Of a stretch of DNA of 64,000 nucleotides, positions 47,478 through 56,386 are shown piece by piece. The translations under genes were made by a program, and so were the position numbers. Source of the DNA: Limnothrix sp. CACIAM 69d (GTDB lineage: Bacteria; Cyanobacteriota; Cyanobacteriia; CACIAM-69d); assembly GCA_001913845.2 (NCBI GenBank), contig MKGP02000056.1, positions 1 to 64,000 on the forward strand, given 5' to 3'. Numbering within the stretch: the first letter of the stretch is position 1; each line of letters begins with the position of its first letter. The notes under the pieces are model-generated. The model was not told where the DNA came from, searched no databases, and saw nothing but the letters and a program-made list of their open reading frames with translations.

Positions 47478-48653
47478 TCAAGAACTAGATTTCCCCAGGG
47501 GAGCCGTCTGGGGTTCGCATTGGCCTCCCAAGGCATTCACCACCGTGCAAGTATTGCTAATCAGCATGGTTTGATAGGTGGATCCCGCCGTGCCTGGTGC
47601 GCCGGGCCCATCAATATAAAGCGGGTTGGCAGCCACCTGCACGCCGGCCTCGCGAGCGACAGTGGAGATCGTCTTGGGGTTGGTGGACGCTTCTGCAAAA
47701 ATCGCTGGCACATTGGCCGCCTTAACCAGTTTCACCAGTTCCGCCAGCTTGCTGGGGGTTGGTCGCTCTTCGGTGCTCAGGCCGCTGAGGGCCCCTTTCA
47801 CCTCAAATCCATAGGCTTGGGCATAGTAGCGCAAGGCATCGTGGGTGGTGATGAGTCGCCGTCGATCGGGCGGGACGGTGGCCACTTGGGTTTGAATCCA
47901 GCGATCGATCGCTTGCAGTTCGCCGGTCAAGGCCTGGGCCGCCTGTTGATAGCGATCGACTTGGGCGGGAATCAGTTGACTCAGTTGGGCCGCCACGATC
48001 GCCGTTAGCTTTTGCCCATTTTGGGGGCTGTGCCACACATGGGGATCCGCCACTAATTCCGCCGCCGCCCCAGTGGCAGTTTTTGGATCTGCATCATGGT
48101 CGTGATCATGTTCCTCGGGTTTGGTGGCCGCTTCGGCTTTGTGGTCGTGGTCATCTTCATGGCCGTGGTCGTGGCCATGGTCATGGGCGGCCATTTTCAG
48201 GGGACTGGGAACGGCCTTTTCAAAAATTGCCACTTTGGGGCCCTGGGTGGGGGCGCTGGTGAGGGTTTTGGTTAACCCCCCTTCAAAGTCGTAGCCGCCA
48301 TAGAGCACGAGACTGGCAGACTCAATCGCGGCGCGATCGCTGGGGGTAGGTTCGTAGGTGTGGGGGTCGCGGCCGGGTTGCACCAAACAGGTGAGGTCGA
48401 TCGTCTCGCCCGCAATTTGCTGGGCCAAGTCGCAAACCACACCGCCACTGGCCACCACCTTAGGGCGATCGGGGTTGGTGGTGCTGGTTGCTGGGGTGTT
48501 GTTACCGTTGGGGGTTGTGGCCCCGGAGTTGGATCCAGTGCCGCAACCCGTTCCCAGCAGGGCCAGGCCAAGGGCGATCGCTGGCCATTGTGCCCGTCCA
48601 ATTCCCCGGTTGCGCGATCGCCGTTCCGCCATGGTTCGAGTCATCCCACCCAT
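47478..48653 (-). CDS. znuA: Zinc ABC transporter substrate-binding lipoprotein
   Basis: About 391 residues from ATG 48653, with GGGG about 7 nt upstream. A basic N-terminus and hydrophobic stretch lead to a lipobox ending at Cys (LALLGTGC), then a Thr/Asn-rich linker. The cluster A-I fold shows ligand candidates in DPHTYEPTPSD, DPHVWHSP, TTHDALRYYAQAYG and AEASTNPKT. A His/Asp-rich loop (DHGHDHGHEDDHDHK and EHDHDHD) marks a zinc rather than manganese binder. The ATPase and permease genes are not in the window. A Fur/Zur-type palindrome lies about 70 bp upstream. Confidence 0.92.
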   Translation of the reverse strand: MGGMTRTMAERRSRNRGIGRAQWPAIALGLALLGTGCGTGSNSGATTPNGNNTPATSTTNPDRPKVVASGGVVCDLAQQIAGETIDLTCLVQPGRDPHTYEPTPSDRAAIESASLVLYGGYDFEGGLTKTLTSAPTQGPKVAIFEKAVPSPLKMAAHDHGHDHGHEDDHDHKAEAATKPEEHDHDHDADPKTATGAAAELVADPHVWHSPQNGQKLTAIVAAQLSQLIPAQVDRYQQAAQALTGELQAIDRWIQTQVATVPPDRRRLITTHDALRYYAQAYGFEVKGALSGLSTEERPTPSKLAELVKLVKAANVPAIFAEASTNPKTISTVAREAGVQVAANPLYIDGPGAPGTAGSTYQTMLISNTCTVVNALGGQCEPQTAPLGKSSS

Positions 48654-48721
48654 CAATCACCCCTACGCTTGCGGTTATACCTCTGGTTGGTCTATGCCAA
48701 GATTCAAAGGCTTATCTAGAA

Positions 48722-48736
48722 TGAGAATCATTCTCA
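48722..48736. promoter_or_regulatory. Fur/Zur-type 7-1-7 box upstream of znuA
   Basis: TGAGAAT-C-ATTCTCA is a perfect 7-1-7 inverted repeat with the form of the Fur/Zur consensus, 69 bp upstream of the znuA ATG. Zinc-dependent repression by Zur is expected from context. Confidence 0.8.
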
Positions 48737-48815
48737 ATCACAAGCATAGAACAATCGGCCAAAGCGAGTCAATGGCGGAGCGAGGCGATCGATCAGCAGT
48801 TTTTTCCCTGAGCAA

Positions 48816-48892
48816 CTAGGCATCCGTATGCCTTGAATGGGGGCGCTAAATCGCTATTCTCAATGGCTGCTGAATATTCTACGGATGCCTAG
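48816..48892. repeat. Inverted repeat overlapping the SDR stop codon
   Basis: The perfect 13-bp arms CTAGGCATCCGTA (48816-48828) and TACGGATGCCTAG (48880-48892) are separated by 51 bp. The right arm contains the stop codon of the SDR gene. It could form a terminator-like stem or mark a small inserted element. Confidence 0.7.
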
Positions 48893-49623
48893 AAGAAGAG
48901 ATGGCTTTCCGGCTGAATATTGATTTCCATGGGAATGGCTTGCGGTTCTGCACTGAGAGCAAACAAAATGGCATCGGCCGCCGTTTCCGTGGACAGCATT
49001 TTGGCGCGATCGACCTTGAGGCTCACGTTGTCCCAGAAGGGTGAATCAATGCCACCGAAATAGAACAGCGTGACCTTGATCCCGTAGCGACGGGCTTCAT
49101 CGGCCATGCATTTACTCAGGCCCGTGAGCGCAAACTTGGAAGCACAATAGGCCGCACCCATCGCCATAGAGTGTTTGCCCAAAATGCCGATCACGTTGCA
49201 AATATGCCCCATCTTGCGATCTTTCATCACCTCAATGGCGGCTTGGCAAGTGTGAAAACTGCCCTTTAAATTCACCGCCAACATTTGATCCAGATCGGCT
49301 TCCGTGAGCTTATTAAACTGTTTGAGAATTCCCGCGCCCGCTGCATTGACCAGGGCATCAATCTGACCAAACTGGGCGATCGCCTGGGTGAATAGATTCG
49401 CCACCTGAGCCGCATCGGTAATATCCGTGGGCACCGCCAACACCGTAGCTCCCGTTCCCCGCAGTTCCGCTGCGAGGGCCGCCAATGATTCCGTTCCCCG
49501 AGCCGCCAACACCAAGGAGGTTCCAGCCGCTGCCAGCTTGCGAGCCAGGGTTGCGCCAATGCCCCCCGTGCCGCCAACAATGACGATTACTTTGCCTTTG
49601 AGCTTGCTTTGCCAGTCTTGCAC
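48889..49623 (-). CDS. SDR-family oxidoreductase
   Basis: 244 residues from GTG 49623. Classical SDR: cofactor loop GGTGGIGA (residues 17-24), NAAGAG, catalytic region NVIGILGKHSMAMGAAYCASKFALTG with Tyr-x-x-x-Lys, and a PG-type region replaced by YFGGIDSPFWDN. The cofactor and substrate are not predictable. The final residues PESHLFF end inside an inverted repeat. No operon partner is obvious. Confidence 0.85.
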   Translation of the reverse strand: MQDWQSKLKGKVIVIVGGTGGIGATLARKLAAAGTSLVLAARGTESLAALAAELRGTGATVLAVPTDITDAAQVANLFTQAIAQFGQIDALVNAAGAGILKQFNKLTEADLDQMLAVNLKGSFHTCQAAIEVMKDRKMGHICNVIGILGKHSMAMGAAYCASKFALTGLSKCMADEARRYGIKVTLFYFGGIDSPFWDNVSLKVDRAKMLSTETAADAILFALSAEPQAIPMEINIQPESHLFF

Positions 49624-49748
49624 GATCGGGTTGTTACTTTTCTTTACAAACCGTTACACCCTTAAGCTAGCACGGCCGCTGGAGACCAAAACAGTTGAAT
49701 CGGCTAAAAAGGCTGCTATCCCTTGCTCAGATCTTTAAAGGCGGTTCT

Positions 49749-50333
49749 TCAAGGGCGGCCCATTTGGCGCTTCAGTTGCTCCAGTTCCTCATCCATTTCC
49801 CAGCGTTGGAACTGTTCCTCTAGGGGATCGGCTCCCATTCCGCTGCTGTAGGTAGCCCGATCGCCGCTGTCCCAGGGCGATCGGCTGGTGCGGGTCTTGG
49901 CTTGGGCCTGGGTTTGCGCATCGGCCTGGGCTGCCCGCGCGGCCACCTCTTGCCGTTTGCTGGCCAGTTGCGACACCAGGGTTTCTAACTGTTCAATGCG
50001 GGTTTTAATGCCCTGCATTTGTCCCCAAAGTTGATTGCCTTTGCGCAAGAGGGCGGCTTCTCGTTCGCGGGCGGCGGCGGCGAGTTGGTGCTCTCCGGCG
50101 GCTGCCACTTTTTCGATGCGAATATGCCAACGCTGCACGTCCTGGGCTGTTTCCCAAATGTCAGCTTTCAGTTGCTGTTCTTGGGTGTGCAATTCCCCGA
50201 TCGATCGCTTGGCATCGGCTTCCTGTTCCCGCAGTTGCTCTTCTAGGGCCCGCAACTCTAGCTCGGGATGTTCGCGCAGAAAGGCTTCCAGCCGGGCTTC
50301 TAAAAACTGACTGAGATCATCGAGCAAACTCAC
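49749..50333 (-). CDS. TIGR04376-type coiled-coil protein
   Basis: 194 residues from GTG 50333, with AAGGAG about 8 nt upstream. A short N-terminal motif (LLDDLSQFLEARLEAFLREHPELELRALE, residues 3-31) is followed by a nearly continuous coiled coil (about 27-135) and a conserved C-terminal PLEEQFQRWEMDEELEQLK. It matches a cyanobacteria-specific uncharacterised family. It is a soluble, probably elongated protein; function unknown. Its leader contains a CRISPR-like repeat whose 3' end lies 15 nt before the start codon, with the Shine-Dalgarno sequence between them. Confidence 0.82.
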   Translation of the reverse strand: MSLLDDLSQFLEARLEAFLREHPELELRALEEQLREQEADAKRSIGELHTQEQQLKADIWETAQDVQRWHIRIEKVAAAGEHQLAAAAREREAALLRKGNQLWGQMQGIKTRIEQLETLVSQLASKRQEVAARAAQADAQTQAQAKTRTSRSPWDSGDRATYSSGMGADPLEEQFQRWEMDEELEQLKRQMGRP

Positions 50334-50348
50334 GCGATCGCTCCTTGT

Positions 50349-50459
50349 GTTTCAATCCTCGCCCAGCCCGGGGGCCGGGCGCTGGGTTTTGACTTTTGGC
50401 TATAACGGCTCGCCGCTGGCGCTGTTTCAATCCTCGCCCAGTTCGGGGGCTGGTCGCTG
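50349..50459 (-). CRISPR. Two-repeat CRISPR remnant without cas genes
   Basis: Two 36-bp repeats (50349-50384 and 50424-50459) flank one 39-bp spacer (50385-50423). On the minus strand each repeat begins CAGCG, contains CTGGGCGAGG and ends in ATTGAAAC, the usual crRNA handle of type I/III repeats. The copies differ at about five positions, all in the left arm or loop of the internal hairpin. One change restores a C-G pair lost in the other copy, so the stem is kept. No cas gene is in the window. Confidence 0.75.
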
Positions 50460-50560
50460 CGAGCTGCATGACAAACCCTACCCGATCGCCCTTCCCGCCA
50501 AAACCCGGAGCGTGATCCCAAGGGGCGATCGACAGGGGCCGGCCAATGCGCAAGATTTTC

Positions 50561-52018
50561 TTACCCGATGCGTCTGGGGCGAGTCGATCGACGGGATTCA
50601 ATCGGGGTGTTTGGGGGTGGTTCAATTTCGTAGAGCACCTGGCCATTGCGAACCGCCACAAAGGACAGGGACAGGGGGCCGGCGGTGTAAATGTCGCGGG
50701 CTGCAATCACCCGCACCTCGACGGGTTGGGTTTGAGACTCCAGCCAGCGCACAAATTGGATCAGACCCGGCACATTTTCCACCCGGAAGCCATCGGCCGC
50801 GACTCCCGCTCGCTGGGCCCGAAACAGGGCTTGACCCAAGGCGAGTTCCAGGCGATCGCGCAGTTCCGGTTGCGACAGGCTGGAGGGGTCAAGGGAAGTC
50901 ACCGTCAGGGTTTCACGACGGGTAAAGAGAACTTGATTCAGCGCCACATCCAAAACGACGCGGATGGGCGGTTCTTCCCCGGTCAGATAGTTGGCCGTGG
51001 AAATCACCTTCACGTAATAGGCGCGACCGTCCCGCACTTGGGCGATCACCTGCTCCACTTCTCCCCGCGAGAGGGAAATGGCCTGCTGATTGGCTCCGAT
51101 GCCCGGCTGGGTGCGTTCGAGGGCAGCGCGGTTGGCGGCCACTAACAATCGCTCGATCGCCGCTTGGGTCATTTCGGGGGACGGAATCCGCAAAATGCCT
51201 GCCGCCAACACTTCCCCGCGCCGCAGGGCCACGTTGCCTTCCCGGAGGGCCTGGGATTCTTGCTCCAACCGCCGAACGGAAACTTCCAGGGACTGCAATT
51301 CCGACTGGGCCGATTGAAACCGCTGGTTGGCATCCTGCAACCGAGATTCCACGTCCTTGAGCCGTTGTTCCCGATCGCGGATTTGGGCGGTGCGATCGCG
51401 GTTTTGGGCAATCAGGGTTTGATTCTGGCGATCGAGGGCCGATCGCTCATCCAACAGGCGCGATCGATCTCCCTGAAGTTGGCGATTTTCTCCCCCCAGG
51501 CGTTGCAGGTCGCCTTGCAGGCTGCGTCGCTCGCCCTGGAGGGTTTTGATGTCGCCCAGCAGTTGTCGGGCCCGGCGGGAAACCTGGGTGAGTTGGGTTT
51601 TGGCGAGCCGAAATTGTTTGTCGGCCTGGAGCAAGCGCTTTTGGGCCAGATTGAGGCGGTTTTGGGTTTGGGCCTGCCGGGCCAAGGAGGCTTGCAGCGA
51701 TCGGTTGATTTGGCTCAGTTCAGCGCGGGCCTGATCCTGTTGGACACGGGCTTGATCCAACTCCCGCCGGGCCCGTCCCAGGCGCGTTTGGATTTCTTCG
51801 AGTTCAAAAATGCCTGCCAAGAACAACAGGCCCAAGGTGGAGGCGGAAATCAGGCTACCGGTCACGATCGTGACGAGGGTGGCCGTTTGGCGCGGTCGCA
51901 GGTTGAACAGGCTGAGGCGAGCTTTGCCCACGCGGGTGCCGAGCCGATCGCCCATGGTGGCAATCGCCCCACCTAACACCAAGGTGGCCAGCAAAATTAG
52001 TACATACCCGATCGTCAT
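50561..52018 (-). CDS. DUF3084 coiled-coil membrane protein
   Basis: 485 residues. Two N-terminal membrane segments (about 3-22 and 47-70), a long coiled coil rich in Arg/Gln/Leu (about 75-270), and a C-terminal alpha/beta domain (about 275-470, with GILRIPSPEMTQAA, GRAYYVKVISTANYLTGEEPPIRVVLDVALN and LSFVAVRNGQVLYE). It matches the cyanobacterial DUF3084 family, function unknown. Its topology would put the coiled coil on one side of the membrane as a scaffold. ATG 52018. It lies upstream of the CRISPR remnant on the same strand and 86 bp downstream of ntcA. Confidence 0.88.
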   Translation of the reverse strand: MTIGYVLILLATLVLGGAIATMGDRLGTRVGKARLSLFNLRPRQTATLVTIVTGSLISASTLGLLFLAGIFELEEIQTRLGRARRELDQARVQQDQARAELSQINRSLQASLARQAQTQNRLNLAQKRLLQADKQFRLAKTQLTQVSRRARQLLGDIKTLQGERRSLQGDLQRLGGENRQLQGDRSRLLDERSALDRQNQTLIAQNRDRTAQIRDREQRLKDVESRLQDANQRFQSAQSELQSLEVSVRRLEQESQALREGNVALRRGEVLAAGILRIPSPEMTQAAIERLLVAANRAALERTQPGIGANQQAISLSRGEVEQVIAQVRDGRAYYVKVISTANYLTGEEPPIRVVLDVALNQVLFTRRETLTVTSLDPSSLSQPELRDRLELALGQALFRAQRAGVAADGFRVENVPGLIQFVRWLESQTQPVEVRVIAARDIYTAGPLSLSFVAVRNGQVLYEIEPPPNTPIESRRSTRPRRIG

Positions 52019-52104
52019 CGCCCTCTGTGCGATCGCTCCTTAAGCGGCCTTTGCCCAACAATCTAGGCCTTTGCAATGATAGTTTGGGCGAGGACGTTGG
52101 ATGG

Positions 52105-52776
52105 TTAGGTAAACTGGTTCCCCAAGCTCACGGGGTTGTGTACCGTAATTTTCTTTTTGTGGATTGAGATGGCCTTGCGATCGCGCAAATCCCCGAGTAG
52201 CCGAGTCACGGTGACCCGAGTAGACCCGATCGCCTCGGCAATGGCTTGGTGAGAGAGCTTCAGATCGATCGTGATCCCATCGGAGCTGGGAACCCCAAAA
52301 TCCCGGCACAGAATCAGCAAAAAGCTCACCAACCGAGATCCCATATCGCGATGGGCCAGGGTTTCAATCATCATCTCCGTTTGCAAAATTCGCGATGACA
52401 ATCCCTGGAGCATCACCATGGCCAAGTCGGGATCATCCTTGAGGGCCTTTTCCACCCGATCGATCGGCACCGACAGCAACTCCACGGGCGTGAAGGCCAC
52501 GGCGTGATAGAAGCGATCCGATCGATTGCCCGTCAGGAGCGACAACACCCCAAAAACCGTGTTTTCGCGCAGCAGGGCCACAGTAATTTCCTCGCCGGCC
52601 TCGTAGACCCGGGAGAGTTTCACGGCCCCTTTCACCAAAAAGTAAACCCGTTCAGCCGGATCACCCGGGAAAAAAATCGTTTTGCCCCGATCAAACCGCT
52701 CGGTGGGCGGTGAGAAAGAATCTCCGCTCAGTTGGCGGAAAACAACGGCTAAAGGCTTGTCTACTGATAAGGGCAT
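52105..52776 (-). CDS. ntcA: Global nitrogen regulator NtcA
   Basis: A 223-residue CRP-family transcription factor that activates ammonium-repressed genes when 2-oxoglutarate is high. ATG 52776 ([19 protein letters not shown]) gives the standard length; upstream sequence in frame is not conserved. The cyclic-nucleotide-like domain has [36 protein letters not shown] and the long dimer helix with [21 protein letters not shown]. The helix-turn-helix is [24 protein letters not shown] (recognition helix near residues 180-195). A GTA-N8-TAC box lies 244 bp upstream, consistent with autoregulation. Confidence 0.97.
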   Translation of the reverse strand: MPLSVDKPLAVVFRQLSGDSFSPPTERFDRGKTIFFPGDPAERVYFLVKGAVKLSRVYEAGEEITVALLRENTVFGVLSLLTGNRSDRFYHAVAFTPVELLSVPIDRVEKALKDDPDLAMVMLQGLSSRILQTEMMIETLAHRDMGSRLVSFLLILCRDFGVPSSDGITIDLKLSHQAIAEAIGSTRVTVTRLLGDLRDRKAISIHKKKITVHNPVSLGNQFT

Positions 52777-53019
52777 CTCGCTGCGCCGAACTGCCGAACT
52801 ACTGAGAAACGTTATACCAAGCGCGATCGATTCGCACATTTTTTTCGGGTTCGATTTTTGGGGAGGTGGATACAAAACCCGATCTCAATCGATTAGGTTC
52901 GCGATCGCCAAGCCCAAAACTCAAAACCCGCGAAGGTCTTTCAGAAGCCCCTGACCGGTCTAAACTGATTCAGGTCACCTTCGCAGCACTACAATCTCGA
53001 ACATTGTAATTCGCTCGTT

Positions 53020-53033
53020 GTAGCCTCTGATAC
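53020..53033. promoter_or_regulatory. NtcA box, GTA-N8-TAC
   Basis: GTAGCCTCTGATAC matches the NtcA consensus exactly. In the ntcA direction a TACAAT hexamer follows 11 nt later, closer than the usual 22-nt spacing. Toward fabI no good -10 is seen at the canonical distance. It is most likely an ntcA autoregulatory site. Confidence 0.5.
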
Positions 53034-53164
53034 GGTTTGAGTCAACAACGGGCTGCCAATCCCCCTTGAATGGCAACTTTGCAACCCACCACTGCCCCAT
53101 CAAGCCCCTCGCGCCCGATCGCTGACCCGATCGCCAAGGGAAACGCCCTCGGGACTCGGTGATT

Positions 53165-53202
53165 GGGATCTTGAGTGGGTGTTGGGATCTTGAGTGGGTG
53201 TT
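53165..53202. repeat. 19-bp tandem repeat upstream of fabI
   Basis: Two exact copies of GGGATCTTGAGTGGGTGTT, with a third partial copy beginning at 53203. Confidence 0.9.
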
Positions 53203-53247
53203 GGGATTTTGTGATTTGAGATTCTGTTGCTGAAATTTAGAACACCT

Positions 53248-54027
53248 ATGCTGCTCAACCTCTCTGGAAAAAAAGCCCTCGTTACGGGGATTGCCAACAA
53301 CCGCTCGATCGCCTGGGGCATTGCCCAACAGCTCCACGCGGCCGGGGCCGAAATTGCCGCCACCTATCTCCCCGATGACAAGGGCAAGGCCGAAAAGAAA
53401 GTGGCCGAGTTGATTGAACCCCTCAACCCCACCTTCCTGGTGCCCTGCAATGTGCAGGACGATGCCCAGGTGGCTGAAACCTTCACCACCATCCAAAGCA
53501 AGTGGAGCAACTTTGACATCTTGATCCACTGCCTGGCCTTTGCTGGCAGGGAAGAACTGACCGGAGATTTCAGCAACACGTCCCGCGAAGGCTTTGCCCG
53601 CGCTTTAGACATCAGCGCCTATTCCCTGACCAAATTGGCAGCAGCAGCCAAGCCCCTGCTGAACGACAACGGCAGCATCATCACCCTCAGCTACCTGGGC
53701 AGCGTGCGGGCCGTGCCGAACTACAACGTGATGGGTGTGGCTAAGGCGGCCCTGGAAGCCAGCGTGCGCTACTTGTCCACGGAATTGGGTGAAAAGGGAA
53801 TTCGGGTGAATGCCATTTCGGCGGGCCCGATTCGGACGCTGGCTTCTTCGGCGGTGGGCGGCATTTTGGACATGATTCACCACGTAGAGGAAACGGCCCC
53901 CCTGCGCCGCACGGTCACCCAAGTGGAAGTGGGCAATACGGCGGCCTTTTTGTGCAGCGATTTGTCTAGCGGGATTACGGGCCAGGTGATTTACGTGGAT
54001 GCGGGCTACAACATCGTTGGGATGTAG
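53248..54027 (+). CDS. fabI: Enoyl-[acyl-carrier-protein] reductase (NADH)
   Basis: 259 residues from ATG 53248 ([24 protein letters not shown]). This is the last reductive step of type II fatty-acid elongation. FabI signatures are GIANNRSIA in the cofactor loop, [18 protein letters not shown], the catalytic [29 protein letters not shown] with Tyr-x6-Lys spacing, and [17 protein letters not shown], the triclosan-site loop. The C-terminus [15 protein letters not shown] is standard. It is monocistronic in appearance, divergent from ntcA. Confidence 0.96.
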   Translation: MLLNLSGKKALVTGIANNRSIAWGIAQQLHAAGAEIAATYLPDDKGKAEKKVAELIEPLNPTFLVPCNVQDDAQVAETFTTIQSKWSNFDILIHCLAFAGREELTGDFSNTSREGFARALDISAYSLTKLAAAAKPLLNDNGSIITLSYLGSVRAVPNYNVMGVAKAALEASVRYLSTELGEKGIRVNAISAGPIRTLASSAVGGILDMIHHVEETAPLRRTVTQVEVGNTAAFLCSDLSSGITGQVIYVDAGYNIVGM

Positions 54028-54161
54028 CTGTTGGCCCCAGCCTCCCCAGCCTAAGATTCATAACCCATCACCCATGGGGGCTGGCCGGGCGATCGCCCTG
54101 TCCGCCCCCCCGTTGCCCGATCGCCCCTGTTGCCGTTTGCCCTCCGATCGTTCCTCAAATC

Positions 54162-54833
54162 ATGCAAACCACTGAGCCAATCACCGAGCCAATTACCGAG
54201 CCAATTATCCAGCCGATGCTCGATCGCCCCGTTATCCTCGCGCCCGATCGCACCGCCCGCGTCAGCCGCAAAACCGGCGAAACCGATGTTCATGTCGGTT
54301 TGAATTTAGACGGAACGGGCCGTTGCTCCGCCCAGACCGGCGTGCCTTTCTTGGATCACATGCTTGATCAAATTGCCTCCCATGGGTTGCTTGATTTGGA
54401 CATCCAAGCCACCGGGGATGTGCATATTGATGATCACCACACCAACGAAGATGTGGGCATCACCCTCGGCCAAGCACTACATCAGGCCCTGGGCGATCGC
54501 AAGGGTATCGTCCGGTTTGGGCACTTTGTCGCCCCCTTGGATGAGGCCCTCGTGCAAGTGGCATTGGACTTTTCCGGCCGGCCCCACCTGAGCTATGGGC
54601 TGCAAATCCCCACGGAACGGGTGGGAACCTACGACACCCAATTGGTGCGGGAATTCTTCGTGGCGGTGGTGAATCACTCGCAAATGACCTTGCACATTCG
54701 CCAACTGGATGGCATCAACTCGCACCACATCATCGAAGCCACGTTCAAGGCCTTTGCCCGAGCGATGCGCATGGCGATCGAGGTAGATCCGCGTCGTGCT
54801 GGCAAAATTCCCAGTTCCAAGGGTGTGCTCTAG
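54162..54833 (+). CDS. hisB: Imidazoleglycerol-phosphate dehydratase
   Basis: A 223-residue histidine-pathway enzyme. Metal-binding histidine motifs are [41 protein letters not shown] and [17 protein letters not shown]. The core begins at about residue 20 ([20 protein letters not shown]). The first 18 residues come from a 12-bp tandem repeat (TEPI units) and are not part of the family. The stop codon overlaps the next gene's GTG by one base (TAGTG), implying translational coupling. Confidence 0.95.
   Translation: MQTTEPITEPITEPIIQPMLDRPVILAPDRTARVSRKTGETDVHVGLNLDGTGRCSAQTGVPFLDHMLDQIASHGLLDLDIQATGDVHIDDHHTNEDVGITLGQALHQALGDRKGIVRFGHFVAPLDEALVQVALDFSGRPHLSYGLQIPTERVGTYDTQLVREFFVAVVNHSQMTLHIRQLDGINSHHIIEATFKAFARAMRMAIEVDPRRAGKIPSSKGVL
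54171..54218. repeat. In-frame 12-bp tandem repeat at the hisB N-terminus
   Basis: Four 12-bp units of the form ACCGAGCCAATT, one diverged, encode [16 protein letters not shown] just after the start codon. Confidence 0.88.
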
Positions 54834-55324
54834 TGGCAAAGGGGCGATCGATCCAAAAGCATTGGATTGGGAACTGGCGGGTAGGTTTGGTGCTGGCCGG
54901 GTTCCTGCTGTTGGGGCTGGTTTGGGGGCTGGAAACTCCAGCGGCTCAAGCGGCGGATTTTTGCCGGCCCTGGCATGGTCAGCAAATTTGCATTCTGAAA
55001 ATTCAGCGCAGTGCCAAGAAACACTGGGAGTTTCGGGCCACGGTGGCGGTGGATGGGGTGGAACGGCCCCGATCGGCCTACAACTGTCGTCGCCGAATTT
55101 GGGTTGGGCTGGATGGCATCCGCCATGTGTTTGACCCCCATGGGCCCGGCGAACTGATTTGCAGTTTGCTGAATCGGGATGATGCGCGCGAGGGTCTCAG
55201 CCGAGAATTGATGCTCGATCGCGCTCCCCGCCTCTTGCAGCCGCGCACCAATCCAGGCTCCCTCAGCACCCGATCGGGTGAAGTGGCGACCCAAACCGCC
55301 ATCACCCAAACCGCCATCAATTGA
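54833..55324 (+). CDS. Small secreted protein of unknown function
   Basis: 163 residues starting at GTG 54833 inside TAGTG at the hisB stop. A basic N-terminus (KGRSIQKHWIGNWR), a hydrophobic core (VGLVLAGFLLLGLVWGL) and a likely cleavage after PAAQA give a clear signal peptide. The mature part holds four cysteines (FCRPW, QICIL, YNCRR, LICSL), possibly two disulfides, and ends in a QTAI repeat. I do not recognise a family with certainty. Coupling to hisB suggests shared expression rather than shared function. Confidence 0.7.
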   Translation: MAKGRSIQKHWIGNWRVGLVLAGFLLLGLVWGLETPAAQAADFCRPWHGQQICILKIQRSAKKHWEFRATVAVDGVERPRSAYNCRRRIWVGLDGIRHVFDPHGPGELICSLLNRDDAREGLSRELMLDRAPRLLQPRTNPGSLSTRSGEVATQTAITQTAIN

Positions 55325-55666
55325 TTGTTGTTGATTGTTGCCAACGCTGCTAACTCTCCTGATCCCAGAGTTGAGGCAGTTTTGACCCGGCCGATCCCCA
55401 CCTCAAACAGACCCATGGCAGGCGTGAGGATTGGCCGGGAATTTTTTTGCCTTTTTCTCAAACTTTTTAAAAACTTTCTAAAAGTTTGGGATCGTTAAAA
55501 AATAGTCAATTTCGCATTTAAAACCATCTCGATTCCAGAGAGTCTCTTTTTTGCCCAAAGACCATTTATGGTGAATGCATGGCACACGACGAATTGCAAC
55601 AGAAAGTCTTTAAAAATTGTTTAAGATTGGTGAAGCCATTTTTCTCCATTCTTTGGGAGTGTCGCT
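55325..55666. other. Spacer upstream of the PHP gene
   Basis: About 340 bp without a gene. A perfect 8-bp inverted repeat AAACTTTT/AAAAGTTT (55460-55487) lies in an AT-rich stretch, and AAAGTCTTTAAAAA (55604-55617) lies about 50 bp before the PHP gene. The same AAAGTCTTTAAAAA string recurs near 60104. Confidence 0.4.
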
Positions 55667-56386
55667 ATGACAGCTCGCGTTACCCGTGGCTTGAGTCCGC
55701 TGTCGGTGACAGCTTCGGTGACGGCTGAAGACCAGGCGCTGCTGCGGGACGTATTCCAATCTTTGACTCCAACGAGTTGCCCGCGTCACTACAACTTTCA
55801 CATGCACACAACGGCCTCCGATGGCCGTCTCAGCCCCACCGATTTGATTAACCAGGCCCTGCAAATTGGCCTCAAGGGCTTTGCCATTACCGACCACCAC
55901 AGTGTGAATGGCTATCTCGCTGCGGCGAAGGCGCTGCAATTGGCTAAATCAGTGAACCCTGAACTGGTGGTTCCCCATTTGTGGACAGGGGTTGAAATTA
56001 ATGCAGGGTTGCTGGGAACCGAGGTGCATATCCTGGGCTATGCCTTTGATATCAGCGCTGATGTGATTCAGCCCTATTTGCAAGGGCGACCCGTGCGCGA
56101 TGAGTATTACTACGCCGATCGAGTGATTCACGCTATTCAACAGGCGGGGGGCATTGCCGTGTTGGCTCACCCCGCTCGCTATCGCCTGGATGCCAAGCCC
56201 CTGATTATGGCGGCGGCAACCCTAGGGATTGATGGGGTAGAGGCTTACTATGCCTATAACAATCCCAACCCTTGGACTCCTAGCCCCGATCAAACCGCCC
56301 GGGTGAAGGAGTTGGCGGAACGGTTTGGGCTGATGATGACTTGCGGGACAGACACCCACGGGCCCAATTTGCTGTTGCGTTTATAG
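55667..56386 (+). CDS. PHP-domain phosphoesterase
   Basis: 239 residues. PHP metal motifs are YNFHMHTTASDGRLSP (motif I), GFAITDHHSVNGY (motif II), GVEINAGLLGTEVHILGYAFD, IAVLAHPARYRLDA (motif III) and CGTDTHGPNLLL (motif IV). It is a trinuclear-metal phosphatase or nuclease of the stand-alone kind; the substrate may be a nucleotide or a 3',5'-bisphosphate, but the sequence does not decide. The ATG at 55667 is preceded by GGGAG about 10 nt upstream. Confidence 0.88.
   Translation: MTARVTRGLSPLSVTASVTAEDQALLRDVFQSLTPTSCPRHYNFHMHTTASDGRLSPTDLINQALQIGLKGFAITDHHSVNGYLAAAKALQLAKSVNPELVVPHLWTGVEINAGLLGTEVHILGYAFDISADVIQPYLQGRPVRDEYYYADRVIHAIQQAGGIAVLAHPARYRLDAKPLIMAAATLGIDGVEAYYAYNNPNPWTPSPDQTARVKELAERFGLMMTCGTDTHGPNLLLRL

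Larger units (their letters stand above)
52777..53247. other. Divergent ntcA-fabI spacer
   Basis: About 470 bp with no gene. It contains the NtcA box (53020-53033) and a 19-bp tandem repeat (53165-53202) just upstream of fabI. Confidence 0.6.

Noticed and set aside
50317-50706. Minus-strand frames containing ARIET-type peptides
   Set aside because: The peptides are translations of the CRISPR repeats and the 3' end of the DUF3084 gene in another frame.
52975-53529. Minus-strand frame over the fabI 5' end
   Set aside because: It is antisense to clear FabI coding sequence and shows no independent features.
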